Origin: Amanita rubescens
Lineage: Eukaryota; Basidiomycota; Agaricomycetes; Agaricales; Amanitaceae
Direction: 5' to 3'
Length of the DNA: 64,000 bases
Assembly (NCBI GenBank): GCA_015039365.1
Contig: WION01000004.1
Location: forward strand, 1,240,001-1,304,000
A model generated the notes under the pieces. It was not told the DNA's origin. It was given only the letters and a program-made list of their open reading frames with translations, and did no database searches. The position numbers and the translations under genes are program-made. Positions 21,701-33,770 of the stretch are shown here, in pieces (position 1 is the stretch's first letter; every line of letters starts with the position of its first letter).

Positions 21701-24603
21701 CTATGAAGCACCATATTTGGGTTTGAAGAAGGGCGGCGGTAATGTTGAGAGAACATCGATGAGAGGACGCTCGATCACGACTAGCTCCCCGTTCATCAAG
21801 AAGTCCAAACATAAGATAGGGCGATAATGAGTTATCATTTTGTAATCGTCGTAATTAGTAGGCCTCGGGGGTTCCTTAGCATTTTCTCGCCGTCGTTTCT
21901 TATTGGGTTTACTAGAAATCCGGTCTTCTGAGAGTGATAATCTACAAATCCACGTCGAACCCCAGAGGAGGATACTGCGGGTTTGCTTCTCAGAGGAATG
22001 TCGTGTTGGGTCAAACGTTATACCAATGACCGGATCGTGAGCATGCGTGAGCCTTTTAGGAAGAGCGGAACTGAGATCTTTGCCCCATGATGGAAATTGC
22101 CGGGTTTCGACGTCGTAAAATTGGAGCGTGTTATCTGGGAACGCCATGACGAGGACGTTCGGACGGGCAGGATCAAAATTTAGTGCTTGTGCCGGTTTGG
22201 GGAACGAAGGTAGGACACAGTGATGCTATATATCAGATGGCGTCAGATATCAACCATAATATTGGGAAGCAGAGGACCCACCTGTATTGAGTCGAGGTTG
22301 AAGACGTGTGTGCGCATATGGTCGTCGGAAGTCGCTAACCATTGCCCATCATGGCTAATTGCGATGCGGAAGATATTAACCACGAGCGGTGTCGAATCCG
22401 ACTCGTCGTCTGAATCACTTTCATCTACATTCATTGTCCCTCATATCAACGTCCACCTCTCCTGCGCCATTTTTTCGTCGGCCTTTGACAACGCGGTTAT
22501 GAACGACCTGAGTCGCGCATACGATGATGGGCGAAGCGCCGAAGTACACTCGGTTTGTCGCCCGTAAGGTCAAGCACAAGGACATAAGATGACATGACTG
22601 TAGCCATCACTAGTCTCGATGAATCGGGAGAAAATTGAAAAGCAACAGCGCCCGTGGAAGGAACCGTAGAGGACGTGGGGATATGGGGTTGTAGGATGGC
22701 CGTAAGATCACGGACTCGTTTGGGTTTAGGGTGACCTTCCGACTACTATTTCATGAGCACTATCGAGTTTTGTTAATGGAGCAACTCACGTCTACGGAAA
22801 GATTAAATAACTTTGTCTCGAACAGGTCCGAAGCGACGAGCCAATGTCCATCGTCCGAAATTGCACTTGCGACAATGTTCCCGCTGACGATGAGATCCAT
22901 CTCGAGAACTTTTTCCCATCCTTTCGTTTCCGAGTCATGAAGATTCTGGGGACTATCATCCACGTCCATGTTTGACTCTGACGACAAGCGCCATACGCTC
23001 AAACTAGCATTGCGCATACAAACAATCAACTTGGCCAGGCGAGCTAAACGGATGGAGGACGTTCCAGAAGGTACCAGAAGTATATGCTAACCTACGGTGG
23101 TAGGAGTTCTCGAATGTTGCATCGTTACTCGTCGCCAGTGGGTTCGTAATCTTCACAATAGTGCTTGTAGGCAGTGCAGCTGGTGTAAGAGTAACACACA
23201 TATCCAGACCACCGGAAGCAAGGATGGGGGCGACATGAATAGAATGTACTTTTCTGTATGCCAGAGGAAGAGGAGAGTAAGTTGGCCACGCTGCGAGCGC
23301 CCTTACATCATGGGAGTGAAGACGTCTACTGTAAGTCTGAACCCATCGACTAGAGGCCCCTTGAAATCCGAGTGGACCTTTTTCTGTGCTTGTTGTTTTG
23401 ACCAAAGCAAACTGTGCAACTTTCTGGTCGACACCTGAAGTATACACAGCTTTGCCGTCCTAGAGTAAAATGAGACGATATTTAATGTGCTGACATATCT
23501 CCTACCGCATCTATGGTCATGCAAAGTACATCTGCACCATGTGCTTTGAAAGTCTGAAGTTGCGTGCACGTCCGCGAATCCCAGAATTTGACCATCCCAA
23601 GCGAGTCACCAGAAATAATCGTGCCATCTCTGAGCAGACGGTTAGCAAAGGACCCTACAGTTTGAAGGTAAACGACACACCCTAACACCCCTACTGTCCA
23701 CACCAGAGTGCGTTCCCCTCTGATCTTGTCGGTGGACATCCGATCTATTGCTCTACCAGTCGCTACGTCCCACTTACGCACGCTGTTGTCAGAGCCACCA
23801 GTAACAAGCCAAGCATCATTCCAATCGTCTTCAGAGTCATCTTCGTCACTTGAGTCTTCTGACGTGGTTGCTGAAGGTTTGTCCGTTGTTCTTCGTGGTA
23901 CAGGTGGTCCCCAGGCAATGCTAAGTACACGGGACTTGACTCGGTCGAAACGACGAGAGTGTTGTAGAGTGTCGTGAGCAACAGAAAGTAAACGAACGGA
24001 GCCATCCTCGCAACCGATTGCAAGAGTATTCGATGCTGGGTTTGCAGAGATGCACCAGATGGCGCCGCCTTGTGAATTTATTGTTCTCTACTTTCCCATT
24101 AGAACAATGAGTTTTCGGGTGCAGTGGAAGCGCTACCTTGATACAGGAATGGTCCATATCCCATTCTATGAGCTCACTTCCTCCTCCGGAGCTGAAGAGT
24201 CGTAAGTCCGAGCAAGATGGGATATCGTCTGGGCCAAGTTCATCCGGGTATCGAATTACAAGCGCTAGTGAATCTACTTTTGAAGGATACAATCCTGTCA
24301 GTGTCTGAATAGCCGTAAGTTCAGCATTATCACCAATAACATAGGACATACTTTCCGGACGACCCAAGCCTGAGTAGATTGCAACTCTTTTTCGTCTCCG
24401 CTCCATTCACAGAGGTCTATGTTGCCATTTGCATGGCCGACGACAAGCGTGCCAAATTTGACATGAGACTTGGAAGGTGCAGAACGCTTTTTGCTTTTGA
24501 TGGGTGGAAGCGGCGAAGGTGGAAAAGCCAAGGCAGTGATAGCTGATGGGCAATGGTCAACGAATCTACATCTATGAACGGTGACTGTCGTTGATTCGAC
24601 CAT
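21701..24603 (-). CDS. UTP4: U3 snoRNP / t-UTP WD40 protein Utp4 (Cirhin)
   Basis: A nucleolar protein of the t-UTP part of the small-subunit processome, acting on pre-rRNA transcription and 18S processing. It opens MVESTTVTVHRCRFVDHCPS with AITALAFPPS. It carries two beta-propellers' worth of WD-like repeats, for example FGTLVVGHANGNIDLCEWSG, LRLFSSGGGSELIEWD, TLAIGCEDGSVRLLSV, WLVTGGSDNSVRKWDVATGR, TIISGDSLGMVKFWDSRTC, VYTSGVDQKVAQF and RIAISHDGQWLATSDD. The C-terminus has the Utp4 ending (ERPLIDVLSTLPPPFFKPKY). An acidic Ser-rich insert (SSDEDDSEDDWND) lies in the first propeller. At least seven introns. Divergent from TIM10 with 126 bp between starts. Confidence 0.88.
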
Positions 24604-24729
24604 GAGCGAGGGTCGCCGGCGACGTTGAGCGCGTCTAAAAGTTTTTTTTTTGATACTCGATCACAAAAGCGTGACGCTACTTTCATCGTTCGTCGTCCGA
24701 CCACTCAGAATTATTTCTCTCGTTTCAAC
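24604..24729. promoter_or_regulatory. Divergent promoter UTP4 / TIM10
   Basis: 126 bp between the two start codons, including a run of nine T at about 24642-24650 that may act as a nucleosome-poor element. This is the whole space for both promoters. Confidence 0.5.
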
Positions 24730-25129
24730 ATGTCTTTCTTAGGAAGGAGTGGTAGCATTAACAATGCTTCTGGTGTCAATCCCGAAAAGATTGATATGGC
24801 TATCACAGAGTTTGTCTCTAGTTCGTCTACTTGGACTCGTCTTATATTTACATCCAGGTTGGACACTGTAACGGACTTTTTCAACCGAATGGTTTCGTCA
24901 GTGATGCATTCATTACGCCATGTCAAATACTGAGCAAAGCTTTAGGTCTTGTTATGCAAAGTGCATAAGCCAGCGCTTCACAGAAGCTGATCTGAACAAG
25001 GGGGAGAATGTTTGCATTGACCGCTGCGTCTCAAAATATAATGAAGTGCAGAAGAAAGTCGGAGAAAAATTGCAGGCCAGAGGGGCTGCGAACGCTGCCA
25101 GCGCCGGTAGCACATTCAATGCAATTTAG
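24730..25129 (+). CDS. TIM10: Mitochondrial intermembrane-space chaperone Tim10
   Basis: A small Tim protein that pairs with Tim9 into a hexamer and escorts hydrophobic precursors across the intermembrane space. Three exons give MSFLGRSGS..., ELDTVTDFFNRMVSS, then the twin CX3C motifs CYAKC and CIDRC, eleven and more residues apart, with FTEADLNKGEN between them. The start MSFLG and the CIDRCVSKY block match Tim10 rather than Tim9 or Tim13. The length is about 100 residues, as expected. Introns lie at about 24810-24857 and 24897-24945. A complete gene. Confidence 0.9.
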
Positions 25130-25824
25130 TCGTAGGCGGGGAGGATCCCATAGATGTATTAGCACTAATTAATACCACCAGTTGTCGAACGACACGAGGC
25201 TACCAATTGTGCAGTGTCGTGCTGAACCATCATTTAGGAACACCGGGGAAACAGTCGTCCATCGCCTTGGAATGTCTGTTTTGTGCATGCTCTTCCAAAC
25301 TGATCGTAAAAGCCAAACGCTTTTCACTAGCCAGAAACAATCACTCTTGTTAGTCACTTACGCTGGCGCTCGCGTGGTGATCAACTACGAAATCAGCTCA
25401 ATGTACATCCCTATACTCATGGTGCACTTACAAAGGCTTGCTTGCACACTGAGCAGATAATCGATTTCGATGCCTCGTTTACTTTTTTTTGGCTCTTGTT
25501 TCCCCCTGCTGCCCCTTTGCCTCCACTCCTCTCACGTCGTTGCGCAGCTTTTGCACCCTATTCTCGTCAGTACCAGAGCACTCTTGATACTCGTACAAGC
25601 TCACGTTTCCCATATGTGTTGATGGAATAGGGTATAGGATTTTAGACGCTCAACGCGTTGTGCACATGGCACATAGATTATGTAAGCCAAGCCGAGCTCG
25701 GATGCTTGTGAGTCAATAATAACTTTCGCGTTTCCTATCTGATAATAGAAGTATGTTGGATAAATATATATATCGCTGACAGATCCAAGCCTTTCTCTCG
25801 TGAGTTTCACCTCTCTTCGTTACC
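25130..25824. other. Intergenic between TIM10 and threonine aldolase
   Basis: About 695 bp. Open frames of 60-90 codons occur on both strands but show no known motif or splice pattern. The last 100 bp hold the aldolase promoter, including an AT-rich stretch (ataaatatatatatc) near 25758-25774. Confidence 0.5.
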
Positions 25825-27416
25825 ATGTCCTCCCCTTTTACCGAAATTTGTGACCAGGTGAAGCTGGATGTCTTGTCCAAAAATTCTGAGCACGATAATG
25901 CGATAAAACGCAAGGAAATTGCACGATCCTTCATTTGTACGCACCGAAGCGAAACGCAGTTTTGATATATGCTTACCTTTTGCAGCTGACACTCTAACAG
26001 GTAGGTTGCATTGCAATTTACAGCGGTCTACGCTTAGTTAGCAACGTAGTACCGACGGAAGAAATGTATGAGTATGCTAGGCAGGCTACGCTCGGTGACG
26101 ATGTGTATTTCGATGCTGCGACTGCGTGAGTGCTAACCATCTCGGAATAACATGTGCGGAATCCCAATGCTAAATAATAGAGCCCTGGAGGCGCACGTAG
26201 CGAAAATCACCGGAAAAGAAGCGGGTATATTTATGCCTTCCGGCACTGCGTCTAATCAAATTGCATTGAGAGCCCATCTCAAGCAACCGCCATACTCCGT
26301 CCTGCTAGATCAACGGGCGCACATCAACAAGTACGTGGCACAACCGCTGGGACGTCTTTGACTTGACTGGCGCATACTTACAGGTATGAAGTCAGCGGCG
26401 CCGCCTTTCATTCTGGAGCAGCTGTCATACCTGTCTTGCCGTCTAACCGTGAGTACAGTATTTACTGACCAATTTTACCTCAATACTTACATCATATCAG
26501 TTGATCACCTCACGCTCGCTGATGTAAAGCTAAATATCATCAGAACTGATGACGTTCATTTGTAAGGCAGCCCTTGACTACCTCTGAGCTATTTTAGTTG
26601 ACGGGGAGTAAAACTCAAAGTGCACCTACAGAAGTTATTGCTCTTGAAAACACCCTGAATGGTGTCATTTTCCCTCAAGATGAGATCATCCGTATTTCGG
26701 CGTATGCCCACTCGATCGGTATCAAAATGCATCTCGACGGTGCCCGAATTTGGCATGTCGCGGCTGTGACAGGCAAAACTATTGGAGAATTATGTGAACC
26801 CTTCGATTCTATCAGTCTCTGTTTCAGCAAGGGCTTAGGTAAAACCACCGCCAATCCGCAACGTGCAATTTATCCTTTTGTGACTTTCAGGTGCTCCTAT
26901 TGGTTCCTGCTTAGTCGGTACGAAAGAGTTTATAGCAAAAGCCCGTCGGTTCAGGAAACTGTTCGGCGGTGGCATGCGCCAGACTGGGATCCTCGCTGCT
27001 TCCGCTGCATATGCTTTGACATACAATTTTCCGCAACTCCCACGCGTACATGCTCTGGCAAAAAAACTAGAAGCAGGATTGGCGGAAATTGGTGTCACGA
27101 TTCTGAACAGGGCAGAAACGTGTATGGTAGGGTCTTATGCTTCTTCGAATCTGCGTTGGGTGTTAACCAAACATAGGTATTCTATGATGCATCTTCTGTG
27201 GGTCTTTCGTACGACGAGATCATGAAGCAGGCAGCTACGCTTCCTGAACCAATCTCGCTTCGTGGTTCAAGGCTTGTCCTCCATATTCAAACAAGTGAGA
27301 AAGCGGTGGACGATCTTCTGAATTTAGTACGTGAGATGGCTTCGGTAAAGAAGGCCGCTGGATTCGTTGGTCGAAGCAAGCCAGTTATATATGGAGATGT
27401 ATACGTACGGCACTAG
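25825..27416 (+). CDS. GLY1: L-threonine aldolase (PLP-dependent)
   Basis: A cytosolic enzyme splitting threonine or allo-threonine to glycine and acetaldehyde, a main glycine source in yeast (Gly1). Spliced product: MSSPFTEICDQ..., SFISDTLTVPTEEMYEYARQ, LGDDVYFDAAT, KITGKEAGIFMPSGTASNQI, VSGAAFHSGAAVIPVLP, VIALENTLNGVIFP, MHLDGARIWHVAAVTGK (Asp for the PLP ring), FDSISLCFSKGLGAPIGS (PLP Lys in SKGLG), RFRKLFGGGMRQTGILAASA, and a C-terminal small domain. Nine exons. The intron after DDVH appears to end at an inner acceptor (GACGGGGAG at about 26597-26607); the outer acceptor TTTTAG would break the frame. The fold-defining residues are all present. Confidence 0.9.
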
Positions 27417-27472
27417 ATAGGGTTATGTGAATTCCCATATCAAGGGAATAGAATTACTTTGTTGATCATTGA

Positions 27473-27486
27473 CGCGACGCGTCGCG
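27473..27486. promoter_or_regulatory. Perfect 14-bp palindrome with an ACGCGT (MCB) core upstream of MPH1
   Basis: CGCGACGCGTCGCG reads the same on both strands, with ACGCGT at 27477-27482, 58 bp before the MPH1 start codon. ACGCGT is the MluI cell-cycle box bound by MBF (Mbp1/Swi6, or Cdc10/Res in fission yeast), which drives G1/S expression of replication and repair genes. Use in this organism is an inference. Confidence 0.55.
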
Positions 27487-27543
27487 CGTCTTAGCACTTT
27501 CCAAAAATAATTCCCAAACCTCCGCCTTGCTACACCCGCACTC

Positions 27544-30500
27544 ATGAACTCCGACGACTTTTATGATGATCTTGACTCCGCGGTGCTCGAGCAGATCGAT
27601 GCACTCGAATCCGCGGCCCTTTCAAAGCGGAACATTGTTTCGGATAAAGGGCTGGCAGCTCACCGCGTTTCAGGTGATCGCGGTTCCAAAGGAAACCCGC
27701 TGTCTATTGGGGAGGACTCCTTTGATCTCTCCTTCAACTTCGATGAGAGCGAACTCCAGATACTAGACCCGGTGGAGAAGAGACCGCAAGCAGGGCCAAG
27801 TCGACTAGGACGAACTATACAGACAACTTTGGACGGTGGCTTTGTCACTCCTTCTCAGAAACCACCCAATTCCAGGTCCCAGATACAGGGGGTCAAATCA
27901 CCATCGAATAAACAGTTCGGGCTCATGGCTCCGAAGACGAAGAAGTGGGATCATACCGCATTCGCAAAGACAGGAATCAGGCTTGCAAAGAGAGCTCAGG
28001 CCAAGGGGAAAGCGATTGACACTGATGGGTGGGGTGGGGAGCAGCCGGAATATGAGTTTGTTGATCAGTCTCCAGGCAAGTCTTCGGGCCAGCTTCCAGC
28101 GCCTTTCATGCCGAGTGAGTGCTTTCGGCCATAAATGATTATATTCATCTAACGACTTCTATAGTTGGGTAAGTGCTCTCTTATACATGCTCGTCAACAC
28201 CAGTAAAACGTTTGAATGATACTTTTCTGATATAGACCCGTTTGTGTTTAATTTCTTTCTCGTTTGTGCTGCTCTGACCTGTACTATAGCCTCCACCCAT
28301 GAAATTGGAAGCAGATTTATTAGAGGCAAAACATTGGATATATCCGCTCAATAGACCAAAGCGTGATTATCAATTCAATATCGTGAAGAACTGTTTATTC
28401 GAGAATACTCTTGTCGCCCTTCCGACTGGTCTTGGAAAGACATTTATTGCCGGAGTAGTTATGCTGAATTGTAATTTATCCTGGCATTGATATCAAGTCT
28501 CCCGCTTACTTGGTTTCACGTAGATTATCGATGGTTTCCACAAGGAAAAGTCATTTTCGTGGCTCCCTCAAAACCACTCGTCTCACAGCAGATCAACGCA
28601 TGTCATAAAGTGTGCGGCATCCCAGGTACTGAGGCGGTCGAGTTGACCGGCGAAGTACCACCCCATCTCAGGAAGAAATGGGTAAGGAGTTGGTTTCTTC
28701 CACATGGACCGAAAACTGAACGAATTAATGAAGTGGCAGCAAAAACGCATATTTTATATGACGCCTCAAACTCTCGTGAACGATATCATCACGGAGAATT
28801 GCGATGTCCGGGATATTGTTCTTCTAGTGATAGGTACGTGCGTCGCTTCTTCGACTGCGGTGCAGTGATAATGTTGTTAGATGAGGCGCATCATGGATCT
28901 GGAGGTGGTTACGCGTATAATCAAGTAATAGGAATTCTTATGTGCAAAAATCCCCATTTTCGTGTATTGGCCCTTACCGCGACACCTGGGAGTACCCCTG
29001 AGGCACTCCAGAATCTGATTAACGGGCTTCATATCAGTCATGTCGAGATTCGAGATGAAAGGAGCCTGGATATCGTGCCATATATCCACGACAAGGTTAG
29101 TGTTATATCACGGTGATCTTGTTGAAGTGAAGTGACGACATGATCTTCAGAAACTCGAGAAACATATTATAACAATGAACGACGATATCAATCGAGTCAA
29201 GGATATGCTTGTGGGCATCATGGATGTAAGACCCGTTCCAACAGTTCAACGTATCATTGCCTTATTCCCAATAAGCCTCTCTTGCAACAATTGAAGCCAC
29301 CAGGAATTCTATTCAATAGTGATCCAGTCAAAATGCATTCTTTCTACCCGCAGTCCAAATGTAGAGAGCTACGGCCGCACGAGCGATGGGCGAGTCAACC
29401 ACTATCGAAGCTTTCTACCATGGCAAGGGCCATGGGTTATCTGGTACGTGCATCTCACATCGCTAGAAATTGATTGAACATGGTCTCGCAGTTGGAGGGC
29501 ACGATGAATCTTTGCCACACATATCTTGTCCAGCTTTCGAAAGTCGGTGAGCCGAAAGCGAAGGACGAGATAGCAACCACGGAAGGAGGCGGTAGTCCTA
29601 GGAAGAAGAGAATTGGGGTTGCGAAAGAGCTAAAGACCAAGATTCAATGGCGGAATGATGTCAAGTTTAAAGCCCTGTTGGCTGAAATGGAGAGTCAACA
29701 TTCCCGTGGCTTCGCAATGCATCCAAAAATGGAGGTGTTGAGGGATCTGTTAATCGATTATTTTGGGCAGAGGATGCCTGATGGAGCAGTGGACGATGAG
29801 GATGTCGGTCCTTCAAATGCCATGGTTTTTGCGAACTCTCGCGAGGTCGTGGATGAGATTGTCGAGATGTTGGAAGCACATCGCCCGCTGATCCGGGCGA
29901 GCAGGTTTATAGGCCAAGGACTGGATAAGCAGGGAAAGAAGGGCATGGCTCAGAGAATGCAGCTTGAGGTTCGTATGTGCGGCTCTGTGCAATAAAAATG
30001 CTTATGTGCAATTGTCACAGACCATTCAAAAGTTCCAAGCCAACGAACTCAATGTATTGGTGGCAACATCAATAGGAGAGGAAGGACTCGACATCGGCGA
30101 AATAGATGTTATTATTTGCTACGATGCCCAGAAGACACCGATTCGCATGGTAATTCATCGTCATCAAGCCCCGCGAGACTACTGATTTGACATTTAGTTG
30201 CAACGATTTGGTCGCACAGGACGGCAGCGCGATGGAATGGTGCACGTTCTTCTCGCTGAGAACCGAGAAGAGCTTAATGTGGAGAAGGCTAAGGCCTCCC
30301 ATAAGGAGGTGCAACAAACGATTTACAATGGAAACCAAATTGACTTGTACGGGGACGTGGAGCGCCTTCTGCCAGGCCACATCAAGCCTCAATGTTTGGA
30401 GAAGGAGATGCCGGTAACGCCATACGTACCTGAACCTCGTTATAACAAGAAGGCGGACACACAGACGGCCAGCAGCAGCAAAGCTAAGCGCAAGAGAAAT

Positions 30501-31880
30501 CCGGACAACATCCCGGCCCTGGCTGGTATGGGGTTCATCCGTGCATCAGACCTTAACGGGAAAAGCGCAAAGAAGAGAAAGACAGTCAAGTCTGATCCAC
30601 TTGAAGAGAAAAAAGATTTTGATATGCAAGGTCTTGACGACGATACGGATAAGGAGCTAGAATCCGGGATGATCATGACTGCGCCGCGTCGAACCAAATC
30701 GTCCGTTACTGGTGCATCAAAACCCAAGACAGAGAGAAAGCCAAGACTGCGTAAAGCTGCTACACATGACGGCGGGAGCAAGAGTACGAAGTCCAAGAAA
30801 AAGGAGGTCGAGGAACCCGCATCCGGTCTAAATTCTCGGTTGGGGGCAGACGATTCAGACGAGCCTGTTCCGTCTCCAGCTCCAAAAACACCAAAGACGA
30901 AAAAACGGAAAGCACCTGTCACCGAGGGGACGCCTTCCCCGACGAAGTCCTCACAAGAGAGCCCGAAACGTGCCAAGAGAGAGACAGGGCAGCGGTTCAT
31001 TCCTTCGCCAGCAGATGCTGTCATTAACCTTATGGATTCTGAACACGAGGATACTGTCGAGCTGGCTGCATCTCATCCACCTTCAACAAGCCAGCACATC
31101 AGCGATGATTTGTCCTGGGTGGTTCAGGACGATGACGAGATGGATCTTCATATGGCATTTTCATCTCCGTTGGCCGCCAAGAGAAAGGTAGAAGGATCGG
31201 CGCAAGCATTTTGCTCAAATGGGGGGAACAAGGGCAAGAAGGGTGATAGTCCCGTGAACGAGTCAACTGGGTGTAATGGCGCGCCACCCGAGTTTTCTCA
31301 TCAGGTCATTACCTCTTCGTCTCCTGGTATGCCAATCGCAACGTTTCCGGTACAGCGAGCAGGAAAGGGCAAGATGATACAATGGGACGATGAGGCTAAT
31401 CCCGAGTCATCACCGTGTAAAGAGGTGCCTCTTAAGCGTCTCCAGAGGCATCCACCTTCATCAACTCCTGTGCAGAAAAAGAGGAAACAGAAAATGACAG
31501 CCTTCGAAGCACAGCACAACCCGCTCTTTGACGTTGTCGCCAACCACTCTGGTGACGAAGTTAGCGAGGGTCGCTCGGATGCGGATGACGACGTGGAGAG
31601 CGAGTCGGATAGGGCATTCATCAAGAACTCGCCTCTGACGCAAGTTCCTGGTTCCTATGACCAAAGCCGGGTATATCGCCAGAGTCTTTTCACTCAGGTA
31701 CCTGGGGAAACGGGCATACCGAAGTTTGCGCAAGGACCCGTGAGGCCTAATTCGTTTGGAAGGCAACGAGCTCGACGGGTGATTCAACTGTCAAGCTCCC
31801 CTGCTAAAGGGTCAGATGATTATGAATTTGGGAGCTTTGTGGTACGAGATGAGGCCGATATTTCGTACGAAGATGTATAG
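27544..31880 (+). CDS. MPH1: FANCM/Mph1-type ATP-dependent DNA helicase
   Basis: A 3'-5' SF2 helicase that remodels replication forks and D-loops. The acidic N-terminus [20 protein letters not shown] leads into the junction [15 protein letters not shown], then [28 protein letters not shown] (I), [12 protein letters not shown] (Ia), [20 protein letters not shown] (II), ALTATPGS (III), an insert domain of about 180 residues, [16 protein letters not shown] (IV), [18 protein letters not shown] (V) and [13 protein letters not shown] (VI). The C-terminal 450 residues are low-complexity, with basic NLS-like patches (KAKRKRN, KKRKA). Two successive 4-nt exons (28165-28168, 28236-28239) are required to make the IGP junction. 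DEAHHGSG replaces the DEAH(R/K)A(T/S)G common in the family. The 3' neighbour starts 55 bp later on the same strand. Confidence 0.9.
28165..28168 (+). other. 4-nt microexon of MPH1 (first of two)
   Basis: TTGG lies between acceptor CTATAG and donor GTAAGT. It follows an exon ending ...ATGCCGA at 28114 and supplies the bases that finish Ile and start Gly. Confidence 0.75.
28236..28239 (+). other. 4-nt microexon of MPH1 (second of two)
   Basis: ACCC lies between acceptor GATATAG and donor GTTTGT. With TTGG it restores the frame into CCTCCACCCATG at 28290, giving the [12 protein letters not shown] junction. Confidence 0.72.
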
Positions 31881-31935
31881 TAGTAATAGATCAAATAGAT
31901 CACGTGGTATGTGACTTGGTTGACCAGCAAAGATC

Positions 31936-33434
31936 ATGTCGGCAAGCACAATAGCCCGGTGGAACGCTATCCCACTGAACAGGCAGGACGACTCCTCAAA
32001 GGTACCCAGTCTTCCTGCTCTTCCTCGCTGCGACAGTTATCATCACGTATTACCCGCTCTTTCAGCGTTCACGACCTGATGACGAGGATCATTACGCCGC
32101 TAATGGCAGCGACGACGACGTTTCCCTCGTCTCTCGGTCTCCCTCTCCCGCACCCATGGATATCGACGAAAGTATCTCAAAATATGACGAATACCATCGT
32201 GGTGCGGAACGAGAGGTAATCACAATTAATACTCGTATTGGGCCCACGAACAAGGGCTTTGCGATGCTGGCAAAACTCGGGTGGGTCGAGGGGCAACCGC
32301 TGGGCCTTTCCGGTGACGGTAAGAATAGCTTTGTGACGGGTAATTTCGTGTGGTGTTCTCAGTGGCGTTTCTCTCATAGGCCGCGTTGATCCCATCCCCT
32401 TTTATGTCAAGAATGATCTCACTGGACTAGGAAAGACGAGTCAAGATGTTCGAATGATCGAAACAACAGTTGCACAACGACGCGGGCTGGACTCGGAGCG
32501 TCAACAAAAGGAGACCGAAGACCAGCGTCGCGCTCGAGAGGTGAAGTGTTCACTATTGTACCAACCCATACACACGTTGACGTACTCTCTTCAGGAAAAC
32601 GTTGCACGCCGTACGGCTCTCCAATCAGAGATTTCGACTACATTACGTCCCTTCTATTGTGCCTTGTGCGATAAACAGTTCAAGACGGTCACGCAGTACG
32701 ACGAGCACACCAACTCGTACGCGCATCATCACAAGGCCCGCTTGAAAGACATGCAAGCTAATGCTCGGATCGTTCCAAAAGAAGAGATGGATAAACGCAA
32801 AGAAAAGGAGCGCAAACGAGAAGAGAGGGAGCTGCGCAAAATTGCCGCTGCCAATGGCATCAGAATGCCGAAACCTGCAGTCGGTAGCACTGGTGTAGCC
32901 CCCCTGGTTTCGCCAACTCCCGTGATTGCAGAACCTATTGCGCCGAAGGATCCTCCAAAGAACCCCGGGGGTTGGGCGTCCGTTTCTACTCCATCGTCGT
33001 CTGGGTTCAAACGGTCTGGATGGGCCACTATAACTGGTTCTGCGACACCACCTCCGCCTCCATCAAATGATCCTCCACCGCCTCCATCACCACCTCCATC
33101 ATCAAGGGCTCCTCCTGAACCTGAACCACCTATGTCATCGTCGTCTGGGGGTTGGCAAAACGCATCATCACCATTACCACCACCACCATCACCCCCCCCG
33201 GCTGCTCCAAAACATGCGCCCGTGTTCCGGACAGGGGGCTGGACTTCTTTGAGCAACGATTCCCAGGTTGCTCCACAACCGATGCCCTCCTCATGGCACA
33301 GCCAGCCGTCGCCCCCTAGAAACATTACCTCTCAACCGTCATCGTTGTCGTCAGCGCCCAGTTCTATTCCCGCAGCACAGCCAGTGAGATCTGGTTGGCA
33401 GCAGTTCAAACACTCTGGGCCCAAACGCCGTTGA
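31936..33434 (+). CDS. G-patch and C2H2 zinc-finger protein
   Basis: A probable nuclear RNA-processing factor. The start MSASTIARWNAIPLNRQDD is spliced to an acidic segment (RPDDEDHYAANGSDDD), then a G-patch core (PTNKGFAMLAKLGWVEGQPLG, GRVDPIPFYVKNDLTGLGK). A coiled, charged stretch (RRGLDSERQQKETEDQRR) and a zinc finger FYCALCDKQFKTVTQYDEH...H (C-x2-C, His pair) come next. A basic helix (KRKEKERKREERELRK) precedes a long Pro/Ser-rich tail with polyproline tracts around 33050-33210. The domain order resembles GPATCH8-like and other G-patch proteins with one zinc finger. Only 55 bp separate it from the MPH1 stop. Introns near 31998-32070, 32214-32262, 32320-32380 and 32541-32595. Confidence 0.82.
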
Positions 33435-33770
33435 ACATAATTCGACGTGCTGATGTACGATATCTTCACTAATCTGACCAACTGGGTCATTGAATAATAA
33501 TTTTGCAAGTGCGATTTGTATGCGAGATACTATTTCAATAGAACTATACGTAGCTACAGTGGAGAATTCTTTATTGTACGGCGGAATAAAAGTAGAGTGC
33601 AGTGAGAGCAAGAGATAAGGTAGCGCGTGAGGGACAAGATGAATAATGAACAACTGTGAACGGGGTGGGGATCTACTAACAACCTCCCGGGATGGTAAGC
33701 GGTAAATGAACGAGGATTCAAGCGAGCGACAGATGGCCAGAACGCCATTTGAGTCCATGACAAGAGATTT

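Noticed and set aside
25490..25560. C/T-rich tract as a possible structured element or repeat
   Set aside because: Plain pyrimidine-rich composition without periodicity.
26580..26610. Frameshift in threonine aldolase after DDVH
   Set aside because: Using the inner acceptor GACGGGGAG the frame is kept, so no lesion is needed.
30440..31024. 194-codon minus-strand frame inside MPH1
   Set aside because: Shadow of the Ser/Lys-rich low-complexity tail of MPH1; no independent start context or motif.
32729..33325. 198-codon Gly/Asp-rich minus-strand frame
   Set aside because: Antisense of the polyproline tail of the G-patch protein.
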